Source: Lysobacterales bacterium
Lineage (GTDB): Bacteria > Pseudomonadota > Gammaproteobacteria > Xanthomonadales > SZUA-36
Assembly (NCBI GenBank): GCA_029287515.1
Contig: JARFQZ010000271.1
Span: 1-30,703, forward strand
Direction of reading: 5' to 3'
Length of the DNA: 30,703 bases
Shown here: one piece after another, positions 1-8,729 of the stretch
Position numbering within the stretch: the first letter of the stretch is position 1
How the letters are laid out: each line of letters begins with the position of its first letter
Program-made: the position numbers and the translations under genes
Notes under the pieces: model-generated
The model's database searches: none
The model's input: the letters and a program-made list of their open reading frames with translations, nothing else
Told to the model about the DNA's origin: nothing

Positions 1-1037
1 ACCAGGGGCTGTGACAATCCGTTTACGATCGTGTGCAGCACCTGGCCGACAGTGCGGGTGATTTCAATCGCCCGGGCAAATCCGATCAGCAAGGCAGTTC
101 CGTTACACTCACCCGCGCCCGGGATGAAAGAGAGGGCTATCTCGTCCAGCCGCATCCGGTAGATCAGGCCGCATACCAGCGCCAGGGCGAAGAAAATTCC
201 GCCTAGCTCAACAAAGTACCACTGGTGGACCTTGATTCCCCAGACCACGATGACCAGGGCCACCACCGTCGCCAGCAGCACCAGCGCCTGCCTGCCGCTG
301 ATCGGCCCTGTTTCCGGTGATCCCGGTGGCTGTGCTTCCGGCACGTCGGCTACCAGCGAACGGGACGGATCGTTGCGGACCATCTTTGCGTAACGCAGCA
401 CGTGGTAAAAACCCAGTGCAAAAAACGGCAGGAAAATGGCCAGGCGGTAACCGATTCCGGAAACCGGTGTGAGCCCGGCAACCTCCTGGGCCACCAGCAC
501 GGTGAAAGGATTCATGACTGCCGTGCCATAACCGATACCGTAACCAACCACCATGATGCCCACCGCGGCTACGGTATCCATTCGCATTCCGACACACAGA
601 GTGATCAGGATGGCTACCAGCGGAATGTATTCCTCGGCCATGCCGATGGTGGACGACCCCACCGCAAACGCCAGCATGCCCATCAGGATAAGTAACGCCG
701 GCTGTCCGCCGAACCGCTCCAGTATTTTTGCCAGGGCTGCATCCAGTGCCCCCGTCGCGCGGATCACCGCCAGTGCGCCGCCAATGATGAACACGAAGAA
801 AATGATGCCCTGTGCCGACTCCAGGCCACGGGGAATGACAGTGAACAGGGAATACAACGGCAAGGCCTCAGTATCCGGAATCACCGCGTAGGTGCCCGGC
901 ACGACCACCTCATGGCCGTGGTCGTTGATCTCGGTCTGGAACTGGCCGGCCGGCAGGACCATCGTCAGCACGTAGGCGAGCAGGATCATCCCGTACAGCA
1001 GGACCAGGGTATGGGGCACTTTGAGATTCTTAAACAT
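1..1037 (-). CDS. YfcC-family (DcuC-like) anion/peptide carrier, 3' end cut off
   Basis: The reading frame opens at ATG 1037 and runs off the left edge, so the first 345 codons of a protein normally about 450-500 residues long are present. It is an inner-membrane carrier with many hydrophobic segments. Family marks are an N-terminal VPHTLVLLYGMI, SSTIGMAEEYIPL at about residues 128-140, and GTAVMNPFTVLVAQEVAGL at about 171-189, which is the NPFTV...AQ..AGL signature of YfcC proteins (Pfam DcuC-like). The partial second half repeats the pattern with GAGECNGTALLIGFARAIE. YfcC relatives are annotated as basic amino-acid, C4-dicarboxylate or peptide carriers; the substrate cannot be read from sequence. 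Its start overlaps the stop of the upstream OPT transporter by 8 bases (ATGTTTAA), so translation is probably coupled, and an AAAGGA lies just upstream. It is the third gene of a transport operon. Confidence 0.85.
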   Translation of the reverse strand, partial: MFKNLKVPHTLVLLYGMILLAYVLTMVLPAGQFQTEINDHGHEVVVPGTYAVIPDTEALPLYSLFTVIPRGLESAQGIIFFVFIIGGALAVIRATGALDAALAKILERFGGQPALLILMGMLAFAVGSSTIGMAEEYIPLVAILITLCVGMRMDTVAAVGIMVVGYGIGYGTAVMNPFTVLVAQEVAGLTPVSGIGYRLAIFLPFFALGFYHVLRYAKMVRNDPSRSLVADVPEAQPPGSPETGPISGRQALVLLATVVALVIVVWGIKVHQWYFVELGGIFFALALVCGLIYRMRLDEIALSFIPGAGECNGTALLIGFARAIEITRTVGQVLHTIVNGLSQPL

Positions 1038-3078
1038 GTTCCTTTCTCACGCGTTTCACGAACCAGGCGGCAAAGACCAGGAACGCCAGGAAACTGACTG
1101 TACTCGCCAACCACTCGGGACCCAGCCATCCGGTACCTATTCCCGCAGGTCGAGCGCCCTGGACGAAAGCCACACCTGCGATTGCCACACCGAGGAGACC
1201 TTCACCACCCACGAATCCGGAACCCAGTAGCACCCCCCGGTCCCTGCGGCCAATCGCCTGCGGCTGGTCCCGCGAACTGCGCTCCAGCCAGAGCTTCAGC
1301 ATTCCGCCCAGAAAAATGGGCGTCATGGTGGATACCGGCAGGTAAACCCCCACTGCAAAAGGAAGGGAAGGAATTCTTAACAGCTCTGCGATGATGGCGA
1401 TTCCGGCGCCGATGGCCACCAGGCCCCAGGGCAGATTCTGGTCGAGCACGCCGTCGATCACCAGCTTCATCAGCGTGGCCTGGGGTGCGGGCAATTCCTC
1501 GCTGCCGAATCCGAATGTTTCTGCCAGCAACATCACAGACAGGCACACAAATGTCGCCGACGTCAGCACACCCACCAGTTCACCGATCTGTTGTTTCCTG
1601 GGCGTTGCGCCCAGCAGGAACCCCGTTTTAAGGTCCTGCGAGGTGTCACCGGCGATACTGGCCGCAATGGCCACCACGCAACCGATGGTCAGCGCGGCTG
1701 CCTTGCCGTTTATGTCCGTCCAGCCGAGCACCAGGAAGATACCCGCTGTGCCCAGCAGTGCGGCGATGGTCATGCCACTGGTTGGATTACTGGTCACACC
1801 GACAAGGCCCACAATCCTGGAGGCGACGGTCACGAAAAAGAACGCGAATACAACCACGCAGACCGCAGCGACCAGGCGTTCCAGGTTGTCCTGCAATGCA
1901 TCGAAAGGCGCGGGCAGAAAAGTCAGGGTCAGGCCGATCAGGAGAATTCCTATGCCAACAACCTTCAGCGGTAAATCACGGCTGGTGCGTGATTTCTTTA
2001 ACTCCCCGGGAGCAGAATCTTCAGCCGAAGCATCAGAAGCATCAACAACTGTCACCACCTCGGCATCCACCCTTCCTTTCAATTCGCCGGCCCCGATCCG
2101 GAAAGATTCGATCATCACCGGCAGGCTGCGGGCCAGCGTGATGATACCGGCGACGGCCACCGCTCCGGCGCCAATGTAGCGCACGTACCGGGTCCAGATC
2201 TGGGACGCGGACATTTCGCTGATGGTCATCACCATTTCCGGATACAGCGGCGGCCGCCCTTCCCCCCACCAGGCAATGGCAGGGATGATCAGCAATGAAG
2301 ACAACAGGCCGCCGCCAACCATCACGGTTGCGATGCGGGGGCCAAGGATGTAGCCCACGCCAAACAATGCCGGCGACAGGTCCATCCCCAGTTCGCCCTT
2401 GTTCAGAAACGGGAGCCGCAGATGCGCCTCGTCAGACAACACTTTTGCCCAGCCGGTGAGCGCCTTGTACAGGGCGCCCGCACCGAGGCCAATGAACACG
2501 TTACGCGCCTGGCTCCCCCCTGCTTCGTTTGCCACCAGAACATGGGCACACGCCGTGCCCTCGGGATACGGGAGCTTGCCATGCTCGCGCTCGATCAGGA
2601 ACCGGCGCAGCGGGATCATGAACAGAACGCCGAGCAATCCGCCGGCCATCGCCAGCGTGGTCATCTGCAGCAGGCTGGGGTGCAACCCCCATAAAAACAG
2701 GGCCGGTAATGTAAAGATGACACCACTGGCCACCGAGCTCGAGGATGAACCCACCGTTTGAGAGAGGTTGGCCTCCAGGATATTGGCTGTTCCGCCAAAC
2801 TTGCGAAGGGCGTGAAAAGCCGCGACCGTCATCACTGCCACCGGGATGGACGTGCTGATGGTCAGGCCGGCCCGCAATCCCAGGTAAGCATTGGCGGCGC
2901 CAAACAGGATTCCGAACAGGATCCCGAAAAACAACGACTTGACGGTAAATTCGTGAGGAGACTCGGTAGCCGGGACGTAAGGTGTGTATACCTCTCCCCT
3001 GGCCAGCGGACGATTGGCGTTTTCCGGCAGGCTGTGCTGCGATTTGGACTGCTCCATGGTGCTCCCGTTGGTTGTCAT
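1030..3078 (-). CDS. OPT-family oligopeptide transporter
   Basis: A large inner-membrane transporter of the oligopeptide transporter (OPT) superfamily, bacterial branch, which is thought to take up short peptides by cation coupling. Visible marks in order: a short polar N-terminus, GAANAYLGLRAGLTISTSIP in the first membrane pair, the serine-rich SQTVGSSSSSVASGVIFTLP, LPYPEGTACAHVL, GDTSQDLKTGFLLGATP, and LPFAVGVYLPVSTMTPIFLG near the C-terminus. All are standard for the family, and the length of 682 residues is usual. I chose ATG 3078, preceded by AGGTAAGAG; an in-frame TTG at 3096 would add six residues and overlap the upstream stop by four bases. It lies 14 bases after the nucleotide-translocase-like gene and overlaps the YfcC-family gene, so the three are probably co-transcribed. 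Substrate unknown. Confidence 0.92.
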   Translation of the reverse strand: MTTNGSTMEQSKSQHSLPENANRPLARGEVYTPYVPATESPHEFTVKSLFFGILFGILFGAANAYLGLRAGLTISTSIPVAVMTVAAFHALRKFGGTANILEANLSQTVGSSSSSVASGVIFTLPALFLWGLHPSLLQMTTLAMAGGLLGVLFMIPLRRFLIEREHGKLPYPEGTACAHVLVANEAGGSQARNVFIGLGAGALYKALTGWAKVLSDEAHLRLPFLNKGELGMDLSPALFGVGYILGPRIATVMVGGGLLSSLLIIPAIAWWGEGRPPLYPEMVMTISEMSASQIWTRYVRYIGAGAVAVAGIITLARSLPVMIESFRIGAGELKGRVDAEVVTVVDASDASAEDSAPGELKKSRTSRDLPLKVVGIGILLIGLTLTFLPAPFDALQDNLERLVAAVCVVVFAFFFVTVASRIVGLVGVTSNPTSGMTIAALLGTAGIFLVLGWTDINGKAAALTIGCVVAIAASIAGDTSQDLKTGFLLGATPRKQQIGELVGVLTSATFVCLSVMLLAETFGFGSEELPAPQATLMKLVIDGVLDQNLPWGLVAIGAGIAIIAELLRIPSLPFAVGVYLPVSTMTPIFLGGMLKLWLERSSRDQPQAIGRRDRGVLLGSGFVGGEGLLGVAIAGVAFVQGARPAGIGTGWLGPEWLASTVSFLAFLVFAAWFVKRVRKEHV

Positions 3079-3092
3079 TGCTCTTACCTGCT

Positions 3093-4721
3093 TCAAATTT
3101 TATCGTGTCTTAACACCAGGCGCCCTTCTGCCCAGGCGCCGTCGAAGTCCGAGGCCCAGACCGTCAACACGGTTTCAGTGGCAACATCGCTGGGAGTGGT
3201 GCCCCGAAAGGCCAGTCTTTCGGCATCAAACTCAAGCCAACCGGGTATATCTCCACCGCCCTCGAGTTCTACTTCGAACTTCATGACATCGCCCTCGTAA
3301 GGGCTGACGAAGGTATTTCCCGACAGTGCGAAATCGAATGCCTCACCAGGCGGCAAAAAACGGTCACGTGGGTGGTGATGCAGCCTGGGGGGAAGGTTTT
3401 CGCCCTGGTTCTCCTGTTTGGCGTGATAGCTTTTGCCTACTTGCCAGGCGACCGCCAGCCAGATCAGCGACAACACTACGTTGAGCAGCGCGAACTGGCT
3501 GATTCCAAAATGGAACCAATGCAATCCGATGTAGATCATGCCCGCCTGGCCGAGGTCTCCAAAACGCCAGAAAAACGCCTCGATCGTCGTTTTCCCCTCG
3601 TATTTTTGCGCAGCAGACAACGGCAGGTACAGCGCATGCCGGGTCGTGTTCATCAGGGAATAGTCGGTGGAGTTCTCCATGATCTTGACCAGCCGGAACA
3701 GGCTGAAAACAGGAATGAATGCCGCCAGCCCGTAGCCAATGACGGCGATCAGCGGTAGCACCAGGACGGCCCTCCTGATGCCGATCCAGCGGATGACCCG
3801 GGCAACCAGGAAAACCTGGAAGAGCAGGGTCATCAAATTGACAATGAAAAAGAAATTGCCGTAAAAAGCTGCAATCAGATCGGACTTTGCGAGCTCCGAC
3901 CCTGCTGCAACGGCCGAGTCCGCATAACGGATCACCAGCTCTGCCAGGATGTATTCGCCCGTCGTGTTGACCCAGTTAAGCAGCACGATGAGTATGGCGA
4001 GTAAAAACAGATACCGGTCTGTCAGCACCAGGGTGATACCGCCAAGTGCCCCGCCATCAGGCTTGTCATATTCCCCGGAATGCTGCGCACCCGAACCGGG
4101 TGGTACTGATGCCCGCGCCCAGCGCACGCAGGGTATGGTAGCGGCAAGCAAGGCCATCGCTGCCAGCAACAGCAGCCAGGGCCCTATGGTCGGAAACAGG
4201 GCCCCGCTCAGCCAGGGCGCCACCAGGCCACCCAGAGTTGCGCCGATCATGATCAGCGGAAAAAGCCGCTTGCCGCTTTTGACGTTGAAACTGTCGGCCG
4301 CGAAGGCCCAGAACTGGGCGGTTATCAGTACATTGAAAATACCCACCCAGACGTAATAGGCGAACCCGATATCCACCCCGGCCCGGCCCAGCAGGTAAAA
4401 AGCCGCGAGGTTGAGCAAAAAGAAACCGCTGACATAACGGGTCAGTTGCTGTTTTCCGAGTTTCCTGAATGCAAATCCATACAACGGAACGAGAAACAGC
4501 AGGATCAGCGCCGTAACCGCGTAGGCATAGCTCTTCATCTCCGCCGAAGAACTGGTCAGCAACAAGGGCTCGCGAATCGTTTTGAGAATGTAGTAGCTGA
4601 CCATCATCAGCAGGGCGTATGTAAAAAATGCAACCACGCTGCCCCCTTCTCCGGGGCGGAGACGGGTGAACCGGTTCAGAAAGCGGTCCAGAGGCGTCAG
4701 CCGGGTCGGCCAGTGTTCCAT
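3093..4721 (-). CDS. TLC/Npt-type nucleotide-translocase-like carrier with C-terminal cadherin-like domain
   Basis: A 542-residue membrane protein whose first ~440 residues form a polytopic carrier resembling the TLC (ADP/ATP translocase, Npt1/Npt2; COG3202) branch related to MFS. ALLMMVSYYILKTIREPLLL near the N-terminus matches the SYYILRPVRD-type signature, and AFAADSFNVKSGKRLFPLIM and GATLGGLVAPWLSGAL follow family order. Known members exchange nucleotides in intracellular parasites, but free-living bacteria carry uncharacterised relatives, so ATP/ADP exchange should not be assumed. Residues about 455-542 are a soluble tail with FDFALSGNTFV, IPGWLEFD, LAFRGTTPSD and TVWASDFDG. This is the pattern of dystroglycan-type cadherin-like or putative-Ig domains, an unusual partner for a carrier. 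The start is ATG 4721, without a strong ribosome site. It leads the operon with the OPT and YfcC-family carriers. Confidence 0.8.
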   Translation of the reverse strand: MEHWPTRLTPLDRFLNRFTRLRPGEGGSVVAFFTYALLMMVSYYILKTIREPLLLTSSSAEMKSYAYAVTALILLFLVPLYGFAFRKLGKQQLTRYVSGFFLLNLAAFYLLGRAGVDIGFAYYVWVGIFNVLITAQFWAFAADSFNVKSGKRLFPLIMIGATLGGLVAPWLSGALFPTIGPWLLLLAAMALLAATIPCVRWARASVPPGSGAQHSGEYDKPDGGALGGITLVLTDRYLFLLAILIVLLNWVNTTGEYILAELVIRYADSAVAAGSELAKSDLIAAFYGNFFFIVNLMTLLFQVFLVARVIRWIGIRRAVLVLPLIAVIGYGLAAFIPVFSLFRLVKIMENSTDYSLMNTTRHALYLPLSAAQKYEGKTTIEAFFWRFGDLGQAGMIYIGLHWFHFGISQFALLNVVLSLIWLAVAWQVGKSYHAKQENQGENLPPRLHHHPRDRFLPPGEAFDFALSGNTFVSPYEGDVMKFEVELEGGGDIPGWLEFDAERLAFRGTTPSDVATETVLTVWASDFDGAWAEGRLVLRHDKI

Positions 4722-4786
4722 GCACGAGAGCCCTCAGGGGTTTGCAGGATAAGACCACAGGGACATGCAGACTTCAAGACGCGTAT

Positions 4787-4805
4787 GAGATTGATTTTCA
4801 TTACC
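4787..4805. promoter_or_regulatory. possible Fur-type box upstream of htpX
   Basis: The 19 bases GAGATTGATTTTCATTACC agree with the classical Fur consensus at 14 of 19 positions by my count. The site lies in the 153-base divergent region between the translocase-like gene (start 4721) and htpX (start 4875). A CTTGAAA at 4809-4815 resembles a heat-shock sigma-32 -35 element, but I found no convincing partner -10. Both readings are weak; a chance match is quite possible. Confidence 0.2.
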
Positions 4806-4874
4806 GGCCTTGAAATTCATCCGTCACGCGCAAATTTTGTCTTTCTGGTAAATCAAGCTGGAGTAATACACGAA

Positions 4875-5759
4875 ATGATGCGAATCATGCTTTTCCTGGC
4901 CACCAATGCCGCCGTTCTGGTGCTGATCAGTATCGTGTTCCAGGTATTCGGCTTTGAAGGAATCCTGGCCGAAAACGGAGTCGACCTGAATCTGCAGGCA
5001 CTGTTGGTCATGTCTGCCGTGATCGGTTTCGCAGGCTCTTTCATATCGCTCGCGTTGTCAAAATTCATGGCGAAACGCTCGATGGGCGTGCAGATCATAG
5101 CTCAGCCACGCAACAGCACGGAACAGTGGCTGGTTTCGACCGTACAAAGGCAGGCCAAAGAGGCAGGGATCGGAATGCCCGAAGTCGGTGTATTCAACTC
5201 TCCGGACCCCAATGCATTTGCAACGGGCTGGAACCGGAACAATGCGCTGGTCGCTGTCAGCACCGGCCTGCTGCAGAACATGAGGCCGGAAGAAGTCGAA
5301 GCGGTGCTCGGCCACGAAGTTTCTCACGTCGCCAATGGAGACATGGTCACGATGGGCCTGATCCAGGGCGTTGTAAATACCTTCGTCATTTTCCTGTCCC
5401 GCGTGATCGGCCATGTCGTTGACCGGGTGGTGTTCAAAACCGAGAGGGGGTATGGGCCCGCGTACTACATCACTTCGATTGTCGCGCAGATCTTCCTGTC
5501 GATCCTGGCCAGCACAATAGTCATGTGGTTCTCGCGCCGCCGTGAATTCCGTGCCGACCAGGGCGGCGCCAGCCTGTCCAGCCGGCAGAACATGATCGGC
5601 GCACTTCGCGCCCTGCAGAGAAAGACGGAACCGGTCGACCTGCCGGGTGAATTTGCCGCCTTTGGAATTTCCGGCGGCCTGGGCACCGGTATGAAACGGC
5701 TGTTCATGAGCCACCCGCCGCTGGAAGAACGTATTTCCGCGCTCGAGTCAAAGGGTTAG
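4875..5759 (+). CDS. htpX: Membrane zinc metalloprotease HtpX
   Basis: HtpX is an inner-membrane, zinc-dependent endopeptidase (M48B family) that degrades damaged or misassembled membrane proteins alongside FtsH. The 294-residue product matches E. coli HtpX along its length. It begins MMRIMLFLATNAAV, has two N-terminal membrane segments (about 5-25 and 42-62), then EQWLVSTV, NAFATGWNRNNALVAVSTGL, and the catalytic GHEVSHVANGD with zinc ligands H147 and H151 and catalytic E148. Two further hydrophobic stretches follow, then RRREFRAD supplying the third ligand, and MSHPPLEERISALE at the end. I chose ATG 4875, with GGAG at 4860-4863; the frame is open much further upstream, but that extension runs through the divergent gene. 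The GST-like gene begins 9 bases after the stop. In E. coli the gene responds to envelope and heat stress. Confidence 0.97.
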   Translation: MMRIMLFLATNAAVLVLISIVFQVFGFEGILAENGVDLNLQALLVMSAVIGFAGSFISLALSKFMAKRSMGVQIIAQPRNSTEQWLVSTVQRQAKEAGIGMPEVGVFNSPDPNAFATGWNRNNALVAVSTGLLQNMRPEEVEAVLGHEVSHVANGDMVTMGLIQGVVNTFVIFLSRVIGHVVDRVVFKTERGYGPAYYITSIVAQIFLSILASTIVMWFSRRREFRADQGGASLSSRQNMIGALRALQRKTEPVDLPGEFAAFGISGGLGTGMKRLFMSHPPLEERISALESKG

Positions 5760-5768
5760 GCTGGTCGG

Positions 5769-6713
5769 ATGACCGGTAAGCGCCTTCTCGTTCACACGCT
5801 GTTCCTGCTCCTGCTGCCCATCCTGGTTGCCTGGCTGGGAATTTCGGTTGCCGGGGCTGTCGGTTTGGTCCTGCTTGCGCTGATGTGGCGCTGGGCTATC
5901 TCGTTAAGCGTCTTCGTTGCGCCGGCAAAAGTACCGGAGCTTGAACTGGAAACCATCTCAGCCAGCCATTTTGTCGAGAAAGTGCGCTGGTGCATGGACC
6001 GGCTGGGTGTGCCGTACACCGAAAGGCCGGTAGGTGGGGCGCTGGGCGCGTTTTTCCTCGGGCGGTCGGTTCCCGTTTTGTGGTTCAAGTCCGGCGCGGT
6101 TCGTTCATCGATCGGCAACTCTGCTGAAATCCTGCGCTACCTCTGGGGCCGTTATTCGGCAGAATACGGGGATGCAGCCGAATTTCTGGAACCCACACCC
6201 GAGCGACTGGCACTGGAGCGCTCGCTCGACCGATGCGGGGTAGACCTGCAGGTCTGGGTTTACTTTCACCTGCTGGACGATCCGTGGCTGACCAAGCATG
6301 CCTGGGGTTGCGACAACCCTGCCATACCCCAGTGGCAACGCTTGATGCTCAAGGTGCTATACCCGGTACTCAGTTTCCTGATTCGGAAGTCATTCCGCAT
6401 CACTTCATTGCGTTACCAGAAGGCGGTGGAGCACATCGATGCGCAACTGGCGGACGTCGAGAAAAGACTCGCTGACGGCAGGAAATCCATCCTGGGCGGA
6501 GACATGATCAATTACACCGACCTGGCTTTTGCAGCCATCATGGGACTGTGGCTGCAACCCCCGGGATACGGTGGCGGTAAGGCAGACACTGTGCGAATCG
6601 AGCGCGAACAGTGTCCGTCCGCCATGATTCGGCAGATCGAAACCTGGAGCACGGCTTACCCCCTGTGCACCCGGTTCATCGAACAGACCTACCAGGAGCG
6701 CGGAAATAGCTGA
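5769..6713 (+). CDS. Membrane-anchored glutathione S-transferase-like protein
   Basis: A 314-residue protein with two closely spaced hydrophobic segments at the N-terminus (about residues 7-27 and 28-49), then a soluble part resembling the glutathione transferase fold. The thioredoxin-like half starts near residue 60 with SHFVEKVRWCMDRLGVPYTE, matching the usual ...C.KVR..L...G.PYE pattern. SIGNSAEILRYL is the glutathione gamma-glutamyl-binding (E/D)S-type turn, and a helical C-terminal half contains LADGRKSILGGDMINYTDLAFAA. Ordinary GSTs are cytosolic and about 200-220 residues, so the anchor is extra. It starts 9 bases after htpX and is probably co-transcribed, which suggests a membrane-stress role (inference). 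Its last 38 bases overlap convergently with the MFS gene on the other strand. Enzyme activity is not shown; some members of the fold lack it. Confidence 0.8.
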   Translation: MTGKRLLVHTLFLLLLPILVAWLGISVAGAVGLVLLALMWRWAISLSVFVAPAKVPELELETISASHFVEKVRWCMDRLGVPYTERPVGGALGAFFLGRSVPVLWFKSGAVRSSIGNSAEILRYLWGRYSAEYGDAAEFLEPTPERLALERSLDRCGVDLQVWVYFHLLDDPWLTKHAWGCDNPAIPQWQRLMLKVLYPVLSFLIRKSFRITSLRYQKAVEHIDAQLADVEKRLADGRKSILGGDMINYTDLAFAAIMGLWLQPPGYGGGKADTVRIEREQCPSAMIRQIETWSTAYPLCTRFIEQTYQERGNS

Positions 6714-7848
6714 CTACCGGCATCGGCAGGAACAGCGCGAAAAACGCGAGTATCAGGTAAGGCATGGATTCGGCGCCAAACCAGTCCATGCCGATGCCCA
6801 CCAGCAGCGGTCCCAGCATGGTTCCGGCGCCCCAGCACGCGGTGAACAGGGTGGTCGCTGCCGCCAGCATCCTGCCCCTGAAACGCTGCCCGACCAGGAT
6901 CACACCGAGCGCATAGATCATCCCTTCGATCCCGCCGAAAAGGAAAGCGTAGAATTCCGCAACGTAAGGCACCCGGATCAACCATGGCATCAGCATCAGG
7001 CACACGATGGTCAGCAGGACACACAGGGCCAACAGTCCCATCCGGTCAACGTGATCGGCGAGCCAACTGATCGGCATGACCAGTATCATGCCGCCCAGAC
7101 CGACAACCGTGAGCAACCATAAGGTCGCATTTTCGGTCAGCCCCAGGCTTATGCCAAAAAGCGGGAAGAAAGTCAGCATCGATTCCGCGCTGGCGGCATA
7201 AACAACGTTTGCGATCATGATGGTTGGTGCGAGCAGGAAGATCTTCCATAAACCCTCGCTGTGTTCCGCGTCGTGATCCATTTTCTGGTGGGATACGACG
7301 AATAAGGGAATGGCCGCCAGCAGGATCATCGCCGTGGTCGCATAAAAAGGCGCCATGCCATCAGAGCCGGTAAGGATCAGCAGCAGAGGCCCCATCGCAA
7401 AGCCGGCCGCACCCACCGAGGAATAGAAACCGATAATCCTGCCCCGCCACTGTTCCTCGGCCAGTTCGTTGATCAGCGCCTCACTCGAAATCCACAACAG
7501 CGCAGTCATCGCTCCGATTACGAATCGCAGTGGAAACCAGAACCATACGTTCGGGAAAAGACCGGCCAGGATAAAAAGAATTGCCAGAATCACGGTGACG
7601 GACTGCATGACCCGCGACGGTGGGAGGCGGCTCAGCAGCGCGGGGGTCCACGGCGCTATGAAAATGACCGCAGCCGCCTGGGTAATGGTGTTCAGTCCAA
7701 TCAGCGTTTTGCTGACACCCTGCGCATCGAGGACCAGCGCCAGCAAGGGAAAGGTGATGCCATAAACCAGGTTGACCACCGCCATGGCGGCGATGACGCC
7801 GGCCAGGCTGCGTTTTCTACCGTACCGGCTGAGGCCTGAGCTACTCAC
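6676..7848 (-). CDS. MFS transporter (YcaD-like)
   Basis: A 390-residue polytopic carrier of the major facilitator superfamily with about 12 predicted membrane helices. Typical features are VYGITFPLLALVLDAQGVSK in helix 1, LRFVIGAMTALLWISSEALI at helices 4-5, EEQWRGRIIGFYSSVGAAGF, and in the second half WLADHVDRMGLL and GGIEGMIYALGVILVGQRF. This resembles the YcaD-like drug/sugar branch; the substrate is unknown. The start is a GTG at 7848, four bases after the stop of the dihaem cytochrome gene, so it appears to be the third gene of the cytochrome operon. The C-terminal codons overlap the GST-like gene on the opposite strand by 38 bases, so the two transcripts converge. Confidence 0.88.
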   Translation of the reverse strand: MSSSGLSRYGRKRSLAGVIAAMAVVNLVYGITFPLLALVLDAQGVSKTLIGLNTITQAAAVIFIAPWTPALLSRLPPSRVMQSVTVILAILFILAGLFPNVWFWFPLRFVIGAMTALLWISSEALINELAEEQWRGRIIGFYSSVGAAGFAMGPLLLILTGSDGMAPFYATTAMILLAAIPLFVVSHQKMDHDAEHSEGLWKIFLLAPTIMIANVVYAASAESMLTFFPLFGISLGLTENATLWLLTVVGLGGMILVMPISWLADHVDRMGLLALCVLLTIVCLMLMPWLIRVPYVAEFYAFLFGGIEGMIYALGVILVGQRFRGRMLAAATTLFTACWGAGTMLGPLLVGIGMDWFGAESMPYLILAFFALFLPMPVVSYFRAPGRSVR

Positions 7849-7852
7849 CCGG

Positions 7853-8716
7853 TTATGGCCGGGCGGGCAGTGATTTAAGGTAGGCGGCTATGGCCTTGCG
7901 GTCAGCATCGGGCAGGCGGGCCAGGTTCTCCTGCACCTCGACCATTGAGCCACCCACCGTGTCGAAATCGGGCATGAAACCGGATTCCAGGTAATAGGCG
8001 ATGTCTGCCTCCGACCACGAAGCAAGGCCGTCTTTGTGGGGCGTAATGTTTGGAATGGTGCCCTCACCGTCGGGATTGGGGGCGCCTGAGAGCCACAGAT
8101 TCTTTTGCAAGCCTCCGAAACGGTCCCTTGGCGTATGACATTCCGAGCAGTGTCCTGCCCCCTCCACCAGGTAGCGGCCCCTTTCTGCCTTGGTGTTGCC
8201 TGGTGAGGTCACCACGACGCGGCCCTGGTCCAGGTAACGTATTTTCCAGAGGCCAATCCCTCTTCTCACGTTCCATGGAAACCCGATCTGGTGGGGTCCC
8301 TGATCGCTGGCCAGGGGTTGAAACGTATCCTGATAGGCGTGCAGGTCCAGGACGTCCTGGACCTGCATCCGGGTGTACGAGGGATACGGGAATGCCGGGT
8401 AGTAATGGCTGCCATCCGGCGATACGCCCAGCATCATTGCATTGACGAATGCCAGCTCCGACCAGCCGCCGATTCCACTCTCGGCATCCGGCGAAATGTT
8501 CGGGACGACAAAGGTTCCGAAATCGGAGTGGATTTGCAGTCCTCCTGCCAGGTCTTCGCCGTGGCAAGAGGCGCAACTGCCAGTATGGAAGACCCGTTCG
8601 CCATTGGCCAAATCCGGCTCATGAACCGGCAGTGCTGCCGTATTCAGTGATGGCGGTTCCGTGACCCACCAGAACAGCAGGACAGCGGCAACCAATCCGA
8701 TCAGGGACCAGCGCAT
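7853..8716 (-). CDS. Membrane-anchored dihaem cytochrome c
   Basis: A 287-residue protein with an uncleaved-looking N-terminal membrane segment (about residues 4-18) and two class I cytochrome c domains facing the periplasm. Haem-binding sites are CASCH at 48-52 and CSECH at 190-194; M117 (in PSYTRM) and a Met in GFMPDF or GGSMVEV are likely axial ligands. FGTFVVPNISPDAESGIGGW and DGSHYYPAFPYPSYTRM closely follow the cytochrome subunits of membrane alcohol, gluconate and sorbitol dehydrogenases, which usually have three haems; this one has two. It probably passes electrons from a periplasmic donor to the respiratory chain. It sits 13 bases after the class II cytochrome gene and 4 before the MFS gene. 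No dehydrogenase partner is adjacent, so the donor is unknown. Confidence 0.9.
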   Translation of the reverse strand: MRWSLIGLVAAVLLFWWVTEPPSLNTAALPVHEPDLANGERVFHTGSCASCHGEDLAGGLQIHSDFGTFVVPNISPDAESGIGGWSELAFVNAMMLGVSPDGSHYYPAFPYPSYTRMQVQDVLDLHAYQDTFQPLASDQGPHQIGFPWNVRRGIGLWKIRYLDQGRVVVTSPGNTKAERGRYLVEGAGHCSECHTPRDRFGGLQKNLWLSGAPNPDGEGTIPNITPHKDGLASWSEADIAYYLESGFMPDFDTVGGSMVEVQENLARLPDADRKAIAAYLKSLPARP

Positions 8717-8729
8717 GACTGAAAGCGGG

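Noticed and set aside
4809..4830. Sigma-32 heat-shock promoter for htpX
   Set aside because: CTTGAAA fits a -35, but no CCCCAT-like -10 occurs at the proper distance.
4446..4874. In-frame upstream extension of htpX by 143 codons
   Set aside because: It overlaps the divergent translocase-like gene, adds residues without family similarity, and MMRIMLFL at 4875 matches the known HtpX start.
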